The notes under the pieces: generated by a model | The model's database searches: none | Told to the model about the DNA's origin: nothing | What the model saw: the letters and a program-made list of their open reading frames with translations, nothing else | Position numbers and translations under genes: made by a program | From: CAZVCJ01 sp964625745 | GTDB taxonomy: Bacteria > Chloroflexota > Anaerolineae > VGOG01 | DNA length: 24,727 bases | Direction of reading: 5' to 3' | NCBI GenBank assembly: GCA_964625745.1 | Contig: CAZVCJ010000048.1 | Coordinates: 1 to 24,727 of the forward strand | Shown: piece by piece, positions 15,296-23,130 of the stretch | How the letters are laid out: each line of letters begins with the position of its first letter | Position numbering within the stretch: the stretch's first letter is position 1

Positions 15296-17059
15296 CTATT
15301 GCGATGCGGCTGGCTCTTCAGGGACCAGCCAGGGAGGCAACGCCATCCCCCGTTCCCGCAGGTCACTGACATACAGAAAGCGATAGACGTCATTCACGTA
15401 ATAATGGCCGAACCGTTTCTCCGGGAGGACATCCACGAAGCGCGAGACCAGGAGCTCGGCCATCGCCTCGTCCATCCCCGATTCGACCTCGTACTCGAAG
15501 TGGATCGCCAGGTCTCTGTCCGGGTCGTGGACGATACGCCTGATGCCATAAGTTTCTGGATCACAGTAAGCGGGCGCGTACCTCTCCAGGAGAAAAGCGC
15601 CCGGCGAGGCCGAGTGAACGGCGTGCTGGTGCTCGTAGACAAAATTGACGGTCTCCTGGGCGTGATCAATGGTCTCGCCAGGGAAGCCGAAGAAGAAAAA
15701 GACGTGGTTCCAGATCCCGGCCTCTGAGCTTTGGTGCAGGATGCGGCTCACGTCTTCACGGTGCGTACCTTTGACCATGCGCTGTATGATCGCCTCAGAA
15801 GCGGTCTCCAGGCCAAACAGCAGCATGCGGCAGCCGCCTCGCGCCATGCTGTCCAGCAGCTCCCCCGTGAGGGCTTTCTCAAAGCGTACGCACCCGCACC
15901 AGTGGATCGGCGTACCCAGCGCCTCAAGAAGCGGCGACATGTGCTTCAGATTGCGTGGCGTGATCGCCTCGTCGGCGAAAAAGATGTGCCGGACGCCGTA
16001 TTTGTCGTGCAGCGCCATCATCTGTTCCGCCACACGCTCCGCGCGCAGTTGGCCGAAGGACTTGGGCGCCCCGTAGCCTACGTTGCAAAAGGCACACTTA
16101 GCGTGATAGCAACCGCGTGAAGTGAGCAACGGCAACACCAACCTGGGAGTCAAATAGCGATCCAGTGGCAGACCATCAAAATCAGGCAAGGGGAGGTTGG
16201 CGATCCTTTCCGGTTCCTCGTACGGCGTGGTTCGAACCTGGCCGTTGTCCTCGTAGATCAGATTGGGAACCTTCGCCAAGTCGCCGTCGCCGTCGAGCGC
16301 CTCGACCAGGCGCAGGAGAGGTTTCTCCCCCTCGAACACCACAGCGCTATCGAACAGGTCAAAGAGGGCAGGCACCTTGGGAAGCTCCTCTCGCAGCATG
16401 GTGACGTGTGGCCCGCCAACGGTGACGTGGCAAGGAAGGCCGGCCTCCTTGATCAGGTATCCCAGCGTCATCCCGGCCAGCATCTGCTCCATCGTGGGGA
16501 TGGAGATGCCGACGACGTCAGGCTCCTCGCGCTCGATGTCGGCGACGATGCCGCGCCGGAAAATGTCGAGGAACATGTTGTGCTGTGGATCGCGTACCGC
16601 TGGCAGCAGACTCCGGCTCCTGTCTACAGGAACCGCAGGGGTATAAGTTGAGAGTTCGAGCGCGGCTGGATAAAAGGCCAGCGATGCCACCTCCAGACTT
16701 TGCACCATCACCTGAAAGGCGCGCAAGCCAGTGGGGCCATCGAGGAAGGCGTGGCTGCGGATCACACCTATCGCTTCTTCGATCTGGGCAGCGAGCTGCA
16801 GGCCGTGCGCCAACGCCCACTCAACCCTGCCGCGCCTGGGCCCAGGCCACCGACTGCCATGCGCTCGATAGTCCCGACGCAGACGGGCGGGGGCCTGGGC
16901 CAGGTAGTCGCGCGTCAGAACCTGGTCGAAGGTCTCGAGGTTCAGATCGCGCTGCACGACCTCGACGCCGTGCGACCGCAGGTAGGACGTGAGCGCTGGC
17001 AATGCCAAATGTGGCATCGTCGGCGTCCAGTGCGGGGGGAAAATCAGCACAACTTTCAT
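15296..17059 (-). CDS. B12-binding-type radical SAM protein
   Basis: This 587-residue protein has an N-terminal cobalamin-binding-like Rossmann region (MKVVLIFPPHW, then about 170-250 with GISIPTMEQMLAG, VTVGGPHVT and VFEGEKPLLRLV) and a radical SAM domain from about 305. Cluster cysteines are C317-x4-C322-x2-C325 (SRGCYHAKCAFCNVG), the five-residue-spaced variant seen in one branch of these proteins rather than the usual CX3CX2C. Downstream motifs HIFFADEAITPRN, LLFGLETAS and FFFFGFPGET are typical of Elp3/MiaB-like radical SAM barrels. The classic DxHxxG cobalamin His is not visible. Substrate is unknown; relatives do methylations and ring rearrangements. ATG at 17059 is chosen because the family N-terminus starts there, although the ribosome site is weak. 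The UroD-like gene follows after 14 nt. Confidence 0.88.
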   Translation of the reverse strand: MKVVLIFPPHWTPTMPHLALPALTSYLRSHGVEVVQRDLNLETFDQVLTRDYLAQAPARLRRDYRAHGSRWPGPRRGRVEWALAHGLQLAAQIEEAIGVIRSHAFLDGPTGLRAFQVMVQSLEVASLAFYPAALELSTYTPAVPVDRSRSLLPAVRDPQHNMFLDIFRRGIVADIEREEPDVVGISIPTMEQMLAGMTLGYLIKEAGLPCHVTVGGPHVTMLREELPKVPALFDLFDSAVVFEGEKPLLRLVEALDGDGDLAKVPNLIYEDNGQVRTTPYEEPERIANLPLPDFDGLPLDRYLTPRLVLPLLTSRGCYHAKCAFCNVGYGAPKSFGQLRAERVAEQMMALHDKYGVRHIFFADEAITPRNLKHMSPLLEALGTPIHWCGCVRFEKALTGELLDSMARGGCRMLLFGLETASEAIIQRMVKGTHREDVSRILHQSSEAGIWNHVFFFFGFPGETIDHAQETVNFVYEHQHAVHSASPGAFLLERYAPAYCDPETYGIRRIVHDPDRDLAIHFEYEVESGMDEAMAELLVSRFVDVLPEKRFGHYYVNDVYRFLYVSDLRERGMALPPWLVPEEPAASQ

Positions 17060-17134
17060 GGTGTTACAAGAGTCTGGCGAATTTCGGATACCATAATATC
17101 GTGGGGAATTTGCTCTGTTGCCCCCCAAGATGTT

Positions 17135-17200
17135 GGTTCGTAGTTGCGACTTCAGTCGCCTTTTCCCCTGCACTGACGACTGAAGTCGTCACTACGAGCC
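17135..17200. repeat. Palindromic dispersed-type repeat
   Basis: Two 24-bp arms, 17135-17158 and 17177-17200, are inverted copies of each other with 21 of 24 positions matching and share the core CGACTTCAGTCG. The 18-bp loop is unrelated. Such gacttcagtc palindromes are familiar as dispersed repeats in Chloroflexota and some other phyla. It lies in the 300-bp gap between the OppD-type ATPase and the radical SAM gene, where it could also form an RNA hairpin. Confidence 0.8.
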
Positions 17201-17256
17201 AAAAACGCCAATGCCCAGGGTGTCACTTGATTGAACAACGTTTCTTAGCTAACACA

Positions 17257-17328
17257 GCGAATCGGAGCGGCGGGGGAGGCAGCGGGCACTATGCTCGACT
17301 GCCGCCTCAGCCGCTCCGTTTTCTTCGC
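17257..17328. terminator. GC-rich hairpin downstream of the transporter operon (possible terminator)
   Basis: CGGAGCGGC at 17263-17271 pairs with GCCGCTCCG at 17310-17318, flanked by GCGAA and TTCGC (17257-17261, 17324-17328), with a partly paired inner stem of GAGGCAG and CTGCCGCCTC. It lies about 30 nt after the ATPase stop codon in the direction of transcription. No U-run follows on the minus strand, so it may slow or stabilise rather than end the transcript. On the plus strand it is followed by TTTTCTT, but no plus-strand gene is known. Confidence 0.5.
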
Positions 17329-17359
17329 TCCCCACGCCGATCAGACAACCCCACAGCTC

Positions 17360-18457
17360 TCAGGTGCGGGGAAAGCAGCGAACCTTGTGTCCTGGTTCGA
17401 CCTCAACCAGGGGAGGATTCTGTTGATCGCACACCCCGGCGATGGCTTCGCTACACCGGGGGTGGAACGAGCAGCCCTTCGGAATCGCGTAGGGATCCGG
17501 CACCACCCCGCGGATGGACTCCAGGCGCCGCCGTTCCCGAGTTCTCTGGCCCAAACGGGGGATAGACTTCAACAGGGCCCGCGTGTAAGGGTGCATGGGT
17601 TTATGGAAAACAGTGTCTACATCTGCCTCTTCAACCACCTTGCCCATGTACATCACGGCCACGTCCTCCGTCATCTGGGCAATGACGCCCAGGTTGTGGG
17701 TGATGTACATGATGGCCATACCCAGCTCCTGCTGAAGGCTGCGCATCAGTTTCAGGATCTGGGCCTCGGTGGTGACATCCACCGCAGTGGTGGGCTCGTC
17801 GGCGATGAGCAGGCTGGGGTGACACGATAGGGCCATGGCAATCATGCCTCGCTGGCGCATGCCGCCGCTGAACTCGTGCGCATAGCGATCTATCATGCGG
17901 CTGGGCTGGGGCATGCCCACCAGGTCCAACATCTCTATCGCCTTCTCCCTCGCCTCGGCCCGGGTTACATTTTGATGTAAAATGATGGCCTCCACGATCT
18001 GATTGCCGAGGGTATGCACGGGGCTCAGGGACATCATCGGCTCCTGGGGCACCAGGGCGATCTCACACCCGCGAATGCTGCGAATCTTGACACTCATGGG
18101 GTCAAGGTCGGTCAGTCTCACCTCTTCCACCTGCGCGCAACAACCGCTCTCGTCCATTTTATGCGCCAGGTAAAGCGTGATCTCCCCTTCCACGATACGC
18201 CCTGGCCTGGGCACGATGCGTAAGATGGAGCGAGCGGTAACCGACTTGCCACACCCGCTCTCGCCCACGACGCCCAGCGTCTGCCCGCGCTTTATCTCAA
18301 GATCAACCCCATCCACGGCGCGGACAGTCCCCTCGTCCAGGAAGAAGTAGGTCTTCAGGTCCTTTATCTCAAGGAGCACGTTATGGTCGTTGCCGTTATT
18401 TTCCTCTTCTATCACAAGGAGTACGTTATCGTTGTTGCCGCTATTCTTCTCTTCCAT
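17360..18457 (-). CDS. ABC transporter ATP-binding protein, OppD/DppD type
   Basis: This 365-residue ATPase energises the Opp/Dpp-family importer encoded upstream. It has Walker A GESGCGKS (65-72), a Q-loop in ALVPQEPMMSLSP, signature FSGGMRQR, Walker B LLIADEPTTAVDVT, H-loop THNLG, and the Opp-family C-terminal extension with CSFHPRCSEA. The usual ADEPTTALD reads ADEPTTAVD. The N-terminus contains a 15-residue segment repeated twice (residues 2-16 and 17-31, EEKNSG... and EEENNG...), which lengthens the protein ahead of the ABC domain. ATG at 18457 is preferred over a GTG three codons upstream, because AGGAG lies eight bases before it. It follows the OppC-type permease by 17 nt. Cargo is inferred to be oligouronides because of the neighbouring genes. 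Confidence 0.92.
   Translation of the reverse strand: MEEKNSGNNDNVLLVIEEENNGNDHNVLLEIKDLKTYFFLDEGTVRAVDGVDLEIKRGQTLGVVGESGCGKSVTARSILRIVPRPGRIVEGEITLYLAHKMDESGCCAQVEEVRLTDLDPMSVKIRSIRGCEIALVPQEPMMSLSPVHTLGNQIVEAIILHQNVTRAEAREKAIEMLDLVGMPQPSRMIDRYAHEFSGGMRQRGMIAMALSCHPSLLIADEPTTAVDVTTEAQILKLMRSLQQELGMAIMYITHNLGVIAQMTEDVAVMYMGKVVEEADVDTVFHKPMHPYTRALLKSIPRLGQRTRERRRLESIRGVVPDPYAIPKGCSFHPRCSEAIAGVCDQQNPPLVEVEPGHKVRCFPRT
18365..18454. repeat. Tandem 45-bp duplication inside the OppD-type gene
   Basis: Bases 18365-18409 and 18410-18454 align end to end with 38 of 45 positions identical. Both copies stay in frame and encode the two 15-residue segments at the start of the ATPase. The number of differences shows that the duplication is not recent. 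The repeat is Asn/Glu-rich and precedes the conserved ABC fold, so it is probably tolerated rather than functional. Confidence 0.95.
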
Positions 18458-18474
18458 ACGGAGCACTCCTGGGC

Positions 18475-19641
18475 TTATCGGGCGTAGGGATCGGCGGCGT
18501 CGCGCAGCCCATCTCCCACGAAGTTAAAGGCCAGAACGGCGGTGACGACGAAAAAGGCCGGTGCGAATACCCACGGCGCCAGGGCCAGCGAACGCACGTT
18601 CTGAGCCTCCTGCAGCAACACGCCCCAACTGATGGCCGGTGCCCGCAGCCCCAGGCCGATGAAGCTGAGGCCGGTTTCGGCCAGGATCATATTCGGGATG
18701 GCCAGGGTCAGTGAGGCGATAATGTAACTGAGGAAGGAGGGCACCATGTGCCGCAGGATAATGCGTGCCTCGCTGGAGCCGGCCAGGCGGGCAGCCATCA
18801 CAAAGTCCTCCTCACGCAGGGCCAGGAAACGGCCGCGGACCACCCGCGCCATCCACGTCCAGCCGATGAGGGAAAGGATCACCGTGATGCCAAAATACAG
18901 CCGGATAATGGGCCAGTCGGACGGCAAGGCAGCGCTGAGCGCCATCCACAGCGGAATGGAGGGTATGGAGCGGATGAACTCGATGACGCGCTGGATCAAC
19001 ATGTCAATTCTGCCGCCGCGGTAGCCGGAGATACCGCCGAGGACGATGCCCAGGGTCAGGCTCAGAAAGACGCCCACCAGGCCGATGGAGAGTGAAATGC
19101 GCGCGCCATAACACAGACGGGAGAACACGTCCCGTCCCAGGCGGTCTGCCCCCACCAGAAATACGCCCTGTTCCTCGTGCGGGACGGGCAAGCCAAAGAG
19201 GTGGAGGTTCATCTTGAAGAGACCCCACAACTCGTACTCGGTGCCGTGGACGAGGAACTGAACGGGGTAGCGGATTTCGGTGACTTCGGTGTAGATGTTG
19301 CGGAACGTCTCCGGATCTTTACTGCGCTCTATCTTGTAGACAAACGGCCAGTGAAACTGACCTTCGGCGTCACGGATGCGGATCTTGCTGGGCGGCGCCA
19401 GCTTGTATTTAACGAAGTACTGTCCGGCGTCATAGGGGGCTACAAACTCGCAGAAGATGCCGACGAGGTAGAACAATGCCAGGATGCCAACGCTGATCAG
19501 CGCCATCTTGTTCTTGCGAAATCGCCACCACATCAACTTCCAGTAGGGGGCGACGTATATCTTCTCTTCCTCGCCCGTGATTTCCTCTTCGATGCTCTCG
19601 ATTTCCTCAGCGGTGGTTTTCGCCTGTTCCAGGTCTTCCAT
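18475..19641 (-). CDS. ABC transporter permease, OppC/DppC type, with long extracytoplasmic loop
   Basis: The 388-residue inner-membrane permease starts with an acidic cytoplasmic tail (residues 1-30). TM1 is at about 45-67 (MALISVGILALFYLVGIFCEF). About 100 residues outside the membrane follow, then five further TMs in the binding-protein-dependent transport domain. The domain begins at VGADRLGRDVFSRLCYGARISLSIG, and the EAA loop is AARLAGSSEARIILRHMVPSF. The external loop between TM1 and TM2 is far longer than in classical OppC, a feature seen in some sugar-importing relatives. It starts six bases after the OppB-type stop, with a modest AGAGGG ribosome site. It pairs with the OppB-type permease to form the channel. 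Confidence 0.92.
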   Translation of the reverse strand: MEDLEQAKTTAEEIESIEEEITGEEEKIYVAPYWKLMWWRFRKNKMALISVGILALFYLVGIFCEFVAPYDAGQYFVKYKLAPPSKIRIRDAEGQFHWPFVYKIERSKDPETFRNIYTEVTEIRYPVQFLVHGTEYELWGLFKMNLHLFGLPVPHEEQGVFLVGADRLGRDVFSRLCYGARISLSIGLVGVFLSLTLGIVLGGISGYRGGRIDMLIQRVIEFIRSIPSIPLWMALSAALPSDWPIIRLYFGITVILSLIGWTWMARVVRGRFLALREEDFVMAARLAGSSEARIILRHMVPSFLSYIIASLTLAIPNMILAETGLSFIGLGLRAPAISWGVLLQEAQNVRSLALAPWVFAPAFFVVTAVLAFNFVGDGLRDAADPYAR

Positions 19642-19647
19642 TTGACG

Positions 19648-20637
19648 CTACCCTCTCAGGCTAATGCGTGGATCGACCCACGCCAGCAGGATGTCCGAGA
19701 TGAGCGTACCGATGACGGTCAGCGCGCTCAGCAGCAACAGGAAGCTCCCTGCCAGGTACATGTCCTGCGACATCAAGGCCCGCAGCATCATTGGCCCCGT
19801 CGTCTGCAGGCTGAGCACGTACGCTACCAGCATCTGCCCGGAGATCAGACTGGCCAGCGACCAACCCACGGTGCTGAAGAAGGGGTTCAGCGCCACCCGC
19901 ACCGGGTACTTCCAGACCAGCTTCCCTTCCTTGAGCCCCTTCGCCCGCGCCGTCTCTACGTAGGGCTTGTTCAACTCGTCCAGCAGGTTGGCCCGCGTGG
20001 TACGGATGCTCCCGGCTGTGCCATTGATGGCGATGATGACGACGGGAATCCAGATGTGCTTGAGCATGTCCACCACCTTGTCCCAACTCCACGGGGCCAA
20101 CATGTATTCCTGGGAGAACAAACCCCCGACGTTCAGTCCGAGCCGGGTCATGGCCAGCCACATGACCACCAGTGCGATCATGAAGCCCGGCGTGCCTGCG
20201 CCGACGAAGCTGATGACAGACATGACATAGTCGGGGATGGAGTACTGGTGCGTGGCAGAATAGACCCCGATCGGGATAGCCACGAACCAGCTTACCAGGA
20301 GCGCGACGCTGGAAAGCACCATCGTCAGCCCGATGCGTTCCCAGATCAGTGCCTTGACTGGTTTGTGCCATTCCATAGACTGGCCCCAGTCGCCGCGTAG
20401 GATGATGCCGCTCATCCACTTGTAGTATTGCACGTAGATGGGTTGGCCCAGCCCATAGCGCACCTCTAGCGCCTCGAGCGCTTGCTGGTCGATGTTATCA
20501 CCCATCTCGCTCAATTGGGCCGCGTAGGTGGTCAGAAAATCGCCCGGCGGGAGTTGGATAATGACAAAGGAGATTATCGAGATGATGAATAAGGTTGGGA
20601 TCATAAATAAGACGCGCCGCAGGATATAACCTAGCAT
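19648..20637 (-). CDS. ABC transporter permease, OppB/DppB type
   Basis: This 329-residue permease opens with the family start MLGYILRRVLFMIPTLFIISIISF (TM1). LPPGDFLTTY is the usual region after TM1, RYGLGQPIYVQYYKW the conserved external segment, and RTTRANLLDELNKPYVETARAKGLKEGKLVWKYPVRVAL the EAA loop that docks on the ATPase. Six TMs are expected. The ATG has an excellent GGGAGGTAATAC site. It begins 268 nt after the solute-binding-protein stop, across a repeat and a hairpin, and runs into the OppC-type gene six bases later. Substrate specificity cannot be read from a permease; the locus suggests pectic oligosaccharides. Confidence 0.93.
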   Translation of the reverse strand: MLGYILRRVLFMIPTLFIISIISFVIIQLPPGDFLTTYAAQLSEMGDNIDQQALEALEVRYGLGQPIYVQYYKWMSGIILRGDWGQSMEWHKPVKALIWERIGLTMVLSSVALLVSWFVAIPIGVYSATHQYSIPDYVMSVISFVGAGTPGFMIALVVMWLAMTRLGLNVGGLFSQEYMLAPWSWDKVVDMLKHIWIPVVIIAINGTAGSIRTTRANLLDELNKPYVETARAKGLKEGKLVWKYPVRVALNPFFSTVGWSLASLISGQMLVAYVLSLQTTGPMMLRALMSQDMYLAGSFLLLLSALTVIGTLISDILLAWVDPRISLRG

Positions 20638-20662
20638 GTATTACCTCCCAGGTGGCTACCTC

Positions 20663-20811
20663 GACGATGTTAGATTGAGCATGTGTTCGTCCAGAAACCA
20701 GGTTTTTCTCTGCAATAGACAAGATCCTGGCTAAGCAAAGTGACCAGGACAATGACGTCTCCTCGCTCTTGGGCGCAAAAAACCTGGTTTCTTACGGAAT
20801 GTAACATTGCC
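20663..20811. repeat. 149-bp inverted-repeat element between binding protein and permease genes
   Basis: The inner arms CCAGAAACCAGGTTTTT (20691-20707) and its complement within 20777-20793 form a strong palindrome of a kind common in Chloroflexota genomes. The outer ends GACGATGTTA (20663) and TAACATTGCC (20802-20811) are inverted with 8 of 10 matches. They resemble the GACAATGTTAA ends of the element at 8907-9034, suggesting a shared end type. No coding content is seen. The right boundary is approximate. Confidence 0.65.
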
Positions 20812-20852
20812 AAACTACTCAGGTATCAGAACAGATCACTGGATACATCGGG

Positions 20853-20884
20853 GTGGAGGGCGGAACCGGGGTTCCGCCCTCCAC
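20853..20884. other. Perfect 14-bp hairpin after the binding-protein gene
   Basis: GTGGAGGGCGGAAC (20853-20866) and its exact complement (20871-20884) enclose a four-base loop. In the transcript the hairpin lies about 20 nt after the binding-protein stop and before the permeases. No U-run follows, so it looks less like a full terminator than a structure that stabilises the upstream mRNA. This arrangement, common in ABC operons, gives more binding protein than permease. Confidence 0.7.
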
Positions 20885-20905
20885 TGACGCATCACTTGAC
20901 ACCTG

Positions 20906-22960
20906 CTAGGCGTGTTTTTCAGGTTCCTCCCAGTAGTGGGTCTCCGTGCCCAGGAAATGCTCGTCGGCGACGGTGTCATCACACGGCATCCCATCCAGGT
21001 AACCCCGGAAGCCATTCTTGACGATGCATGGGGCCGGCTGGTTGCCCAGATAGCCGATCATGGGCAGCTCCTCGGCCCAGATATCGAGGATCTGGAAGAA
21101 CAGCTCGGTCTGCTTGTCCGGGTCGGGCTCCTGCTCGACCTGGGTCCAGATGTTCCAGATATCCGAGATCCAGTGATCCTCGGGCGGCTTTTCGGCGTTG
21201 GGATCGTTGGGATCGTGCAGATAGATACCCCAGGCGCACGCCCACGGACGATCGGTCTGGTACCCCCGGAAGATCACGGCCAGTGGCGCCAGGGGCAGCA
21301 GCGTTCGGTCGCCGCCCCACCAGGCGGCCTCGATGTCGTTAGCCGCAAAGCGCTCCTGGTACAGCGAGCGTTCGTTGTACTTGTAGGCGCACTTGACGCC
21401 CACGTCGGCGAAGTACTTGACAAGCAACTGCGCCGCGTCCTCGTCGGGTTGGCCAGCCTCGGCAGTGCCCACGACCTCGAAGCTCAAGGTGCCGCTGCCA
21501 TCCTTCCACAGACGGAAGCCGTCGGCGTCCTTCTCATCGTAGCCTGCCTCGTCCAGCAGCCGGGCGGCCTCGGTCGGGTCGTAGTCCAGGTAGACACCCG
21601 ACAGCTTGGGGTAGTACTGGGGCGACTCTTCCATCGGGCTGTACTGGCGCGGTGTGTAGAAGCCATCGTAGGCCAGCTCGTTCATCTCGTCGCGATCCAC
21701 AGCCAGCGAGAGGGCGATGCGCACGTTCCGCTCGTCGAAGAACTCGCGCAGCTTCTCGTTCTGGGTGGTGAGGTTACACTGTAGGGCGACGTGATTGGCT
21801 GTCTTCTGGACGAAGACGTGGTAGTCGCCGGCCGCCTCGCTCTCCTTGTAGAGCGTGTAGTTCGCCATGGCCATCTGACGCGACTGGAAGTCGATCTCGC
21901 CGTTGGTGACCCACAGGTTGAGCACCTCGGTCTGCTCGTAGAGGCGGTGCTGGATGGTGTCGATGTAGGGGAGCTGGTTGCCCTCGGGGTCCACGCCGTA
22001 GAAGTAGGGATTTCGCTCCATGAGGAACAACTCCTCAGAGAGCGCGTTCTTGGCCAACCACGGGCCGATCCCAGGACGCTCGGGGTTCAGCATCCAGTAG
22101 CCCCTGTCGAGGTAGTAATCCGCCCAGTTATTGAAACCTGCCGCCGTTGCTGCCGCCTGCAAGGCGTCCTTGTCGTCGGTAAAGTCGAGGTGGAACTGCT
22201 TCATGTAGTGGCTGGGCGTGAGACAGCCGACGCCGAACGATTCCATGCCGGTGCCACGGGTCAGGTCATAGATGAAGAGCGTCTTGGGGATGGGAAACTT
22301 CATCTTGACGGCGTAGTCGTTGACCTTCTCGAGATCCATGAAGAACTTATCTGCACCGACGGTGACCGTCCACTTGACGTAGGGCGAGGGGAACAGATCT
22401 TTGTTGCTGGCCTCGTTCTCGTACCACCACACCACGTCGTCGGCGGTGAACTCTGTGCCATCGGACCACTTGGTGCCCTCGCGGAAGTAGAAGGTCCACT
22501 CGCTGGCGTCGTCGTTGGTCTCCCAGGACTCGCAGAAGTGGGGCTGCACGTTCAGGTCGATGTCCCACCAAGCGAAAAAGTGATCGTTCGCCTTAGTGGG
22601 GCCCCAGCGGTCCGAAACGCCCTTGAACGCCCGGTGCATGGTGCCGCCGTAGTTGCCGATACCATCGTTCACCGGCAATACGCAAGGGTTCTTGGGCAGC
22701 CGCTCGTCTACTGGCGGCAACTTCCCCTGTTTCACCAGATCGGCCAGCATCGGCGCCTCGTTGTACTTGCTCACGGGCACCGGCGTAGCCTCGGGCTTCG
22801 GCGTTGGTGTAGCCTCGGGCTTCGGCGTCGGTGGCTTCGTAGGCACTGGTGTTGCAGTGGGTGCTGCTTGAGGGGCACATGCCGCAGCCACCACTCCTGC
22901 CGTGGCCAATGCCGACACGCGCAAGAACTCGCGCCTCGTTATCTTTCGTCTCCCTTCCAT
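20906..22960 (-). CDS. Extracellular solute-binding lipoprotein, Opp/Dpp family (SBP_bac_5), Tat-exported
   Basis: The 684-residue protein captures the substrate for the ABC importer. The signal is twin-arginine: ITRREFLRVSALATAGVVAAAC, with R9 and R10 and a lipobox ending at Cys28. A Pro/Thr/Lys linker (about 29-63) tethers the domain, a style common in Chloroflexota lipoproteins. The mature part is SBP_bac_5: WTFYFREGTKWSDGTEFTADDVVWWYE (153-179) is the family hallmark, followed by RNVRIALSLAVDRDEMNELAYDGFYTP. It is longer than typical oligopeptide binders and close to the size of oligosaccharide-binding family members. ATG at 22960 has AAAGGAGG nine bases upstream. A candidate promoter and palindrome lie ahead of it in the 252-nt gap. 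The specific ligand is inferred as a pectic oligosaccharide from gene context only. Confidence 0.93.
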   Translation of the reverse strand: MEGRRKITRREFLRVSALATAGVVAAACAPQAAPTATPVPTKPPTPKPEATPTPKPEATPVPVSKYNEAPMLADLVKQGKLPPVDERLPKNPCVLPVNDGIGNYGGTMHRAFKGVSDRWGPTKANDHFFAWWDIDLNVQPHFCESWETNDDASEWTFYFREGTKWSDGTEFTADDVVWWYENEASNKDLFPSPYVKWTVTVGADKFFMDLEKVNDYAVKMKFPIPKTLFIYDLTRGTGMESFGVGCLTPSHYMKQFHLDFTDDKDALQAAATAAGFNNWADYYLDRGYWMLNPERPGIGPWLAKNALSEELFLMERNPYFYGVDPEGNQLPYIDTIQHRLYEQTEVLNLWVTNGEIDFQSRQMAMANYTLYKESEAAGDYHVFVQKTANHVALQCNLTTQNEKLREFFDERNVRIALSLAVDRDEMNELAYDGFYTPRQYSPMEESPQYYPKLSGVYLDYDPTEAARLLDEAGYDEKDADGFRLWKDGSGTLSFEVVGTAEAGQPDEDAAQLLVKYFADVGVKCAYKYNERSLYQERFAANDIEAAWWGGDRTLLPLAPLAVIFRGYQTDRPWACAWGIYLHDPNDPNAEKPPEDHWISDIWNIWTQVEQEPDPDKQTELFFQILDIWAEELPMIGYLGNQPAPCIVKNGFRGYLDGMPCDDTVADEHFLGTETHYWEEPEKHA
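22785..22832. repeat. Two tandem 24-bp units coding the lipoprotein linker
   Basis: Bases 22785-22808 and 22809-22832 differ at a single position. Translated on the minus strand, they give two copies of an eight-residue Thr-Pro-Lys-Pro-Glu-Ala-Thr-Pro unit in the linker after the lipid-anchored cysteine. Such units often vary in number between strains and mainly set tether length. Confidence 0.9.
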
Positions 22961-23028
22961 GATTCTCTGCCTCCTTTGAGTTTTTTAGAGATCACTAGCA
23001 ATCTTTCTACCTTGGTTTCTTTGTTCCC

Positions 23029-23047
23029 TGGCATCTATTTGATGCCA
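23029..23047. promoter_or_regulatory. 19-bp palindrome upstream of the binding-protein gene (candidate operator)
   Basis: TGGCATC and GATGCCA flank a five-base AT centre, a perfect 7+7 dyad. It lies about 70-87 bases upstream of the binding-protein ATG and just downstream of a candidate promoter. The geometry fits a helix-turn-helix repressor site, but a single copy is seen, no regulator gene is in the window, and a short RNA hairpin is also possible. Confidence 0.4.
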
Positions 23048-23060
23048 CTCGCAACTGTCC

Positions 23061-23087
23061 GATATACACCTCCTTTCCTGGCCTCAA
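23061..23087 (-). promoter_or_regulatory. Weak candidate promoter for the binding-protein gene
   Basis: On the minus strand TTGAGG (23082-23087) and TATATC (23061-23066) are 15 bases apart, each matching four of six sigma-70 consensus bases. The predicted transcript would start just upstream of the 23029-23047 palindrome. The short spacing makes this uncertain. Confidence 0.25.
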
Positions 23088-23130
23088 GCATCCTCCCTTC
23101 TGAGGCACTCACGGGCAAGACCGTTCGGCT

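Noticed and set aside
17060..17359. Possible precursor peptide (RiPP) gene next to the radical SAM protein
   Set aside because: The gap holds a palindromic repeat and a GC hairpin. I found no minus-strand short frame with a ribosome site and a leader/core-like peptide.
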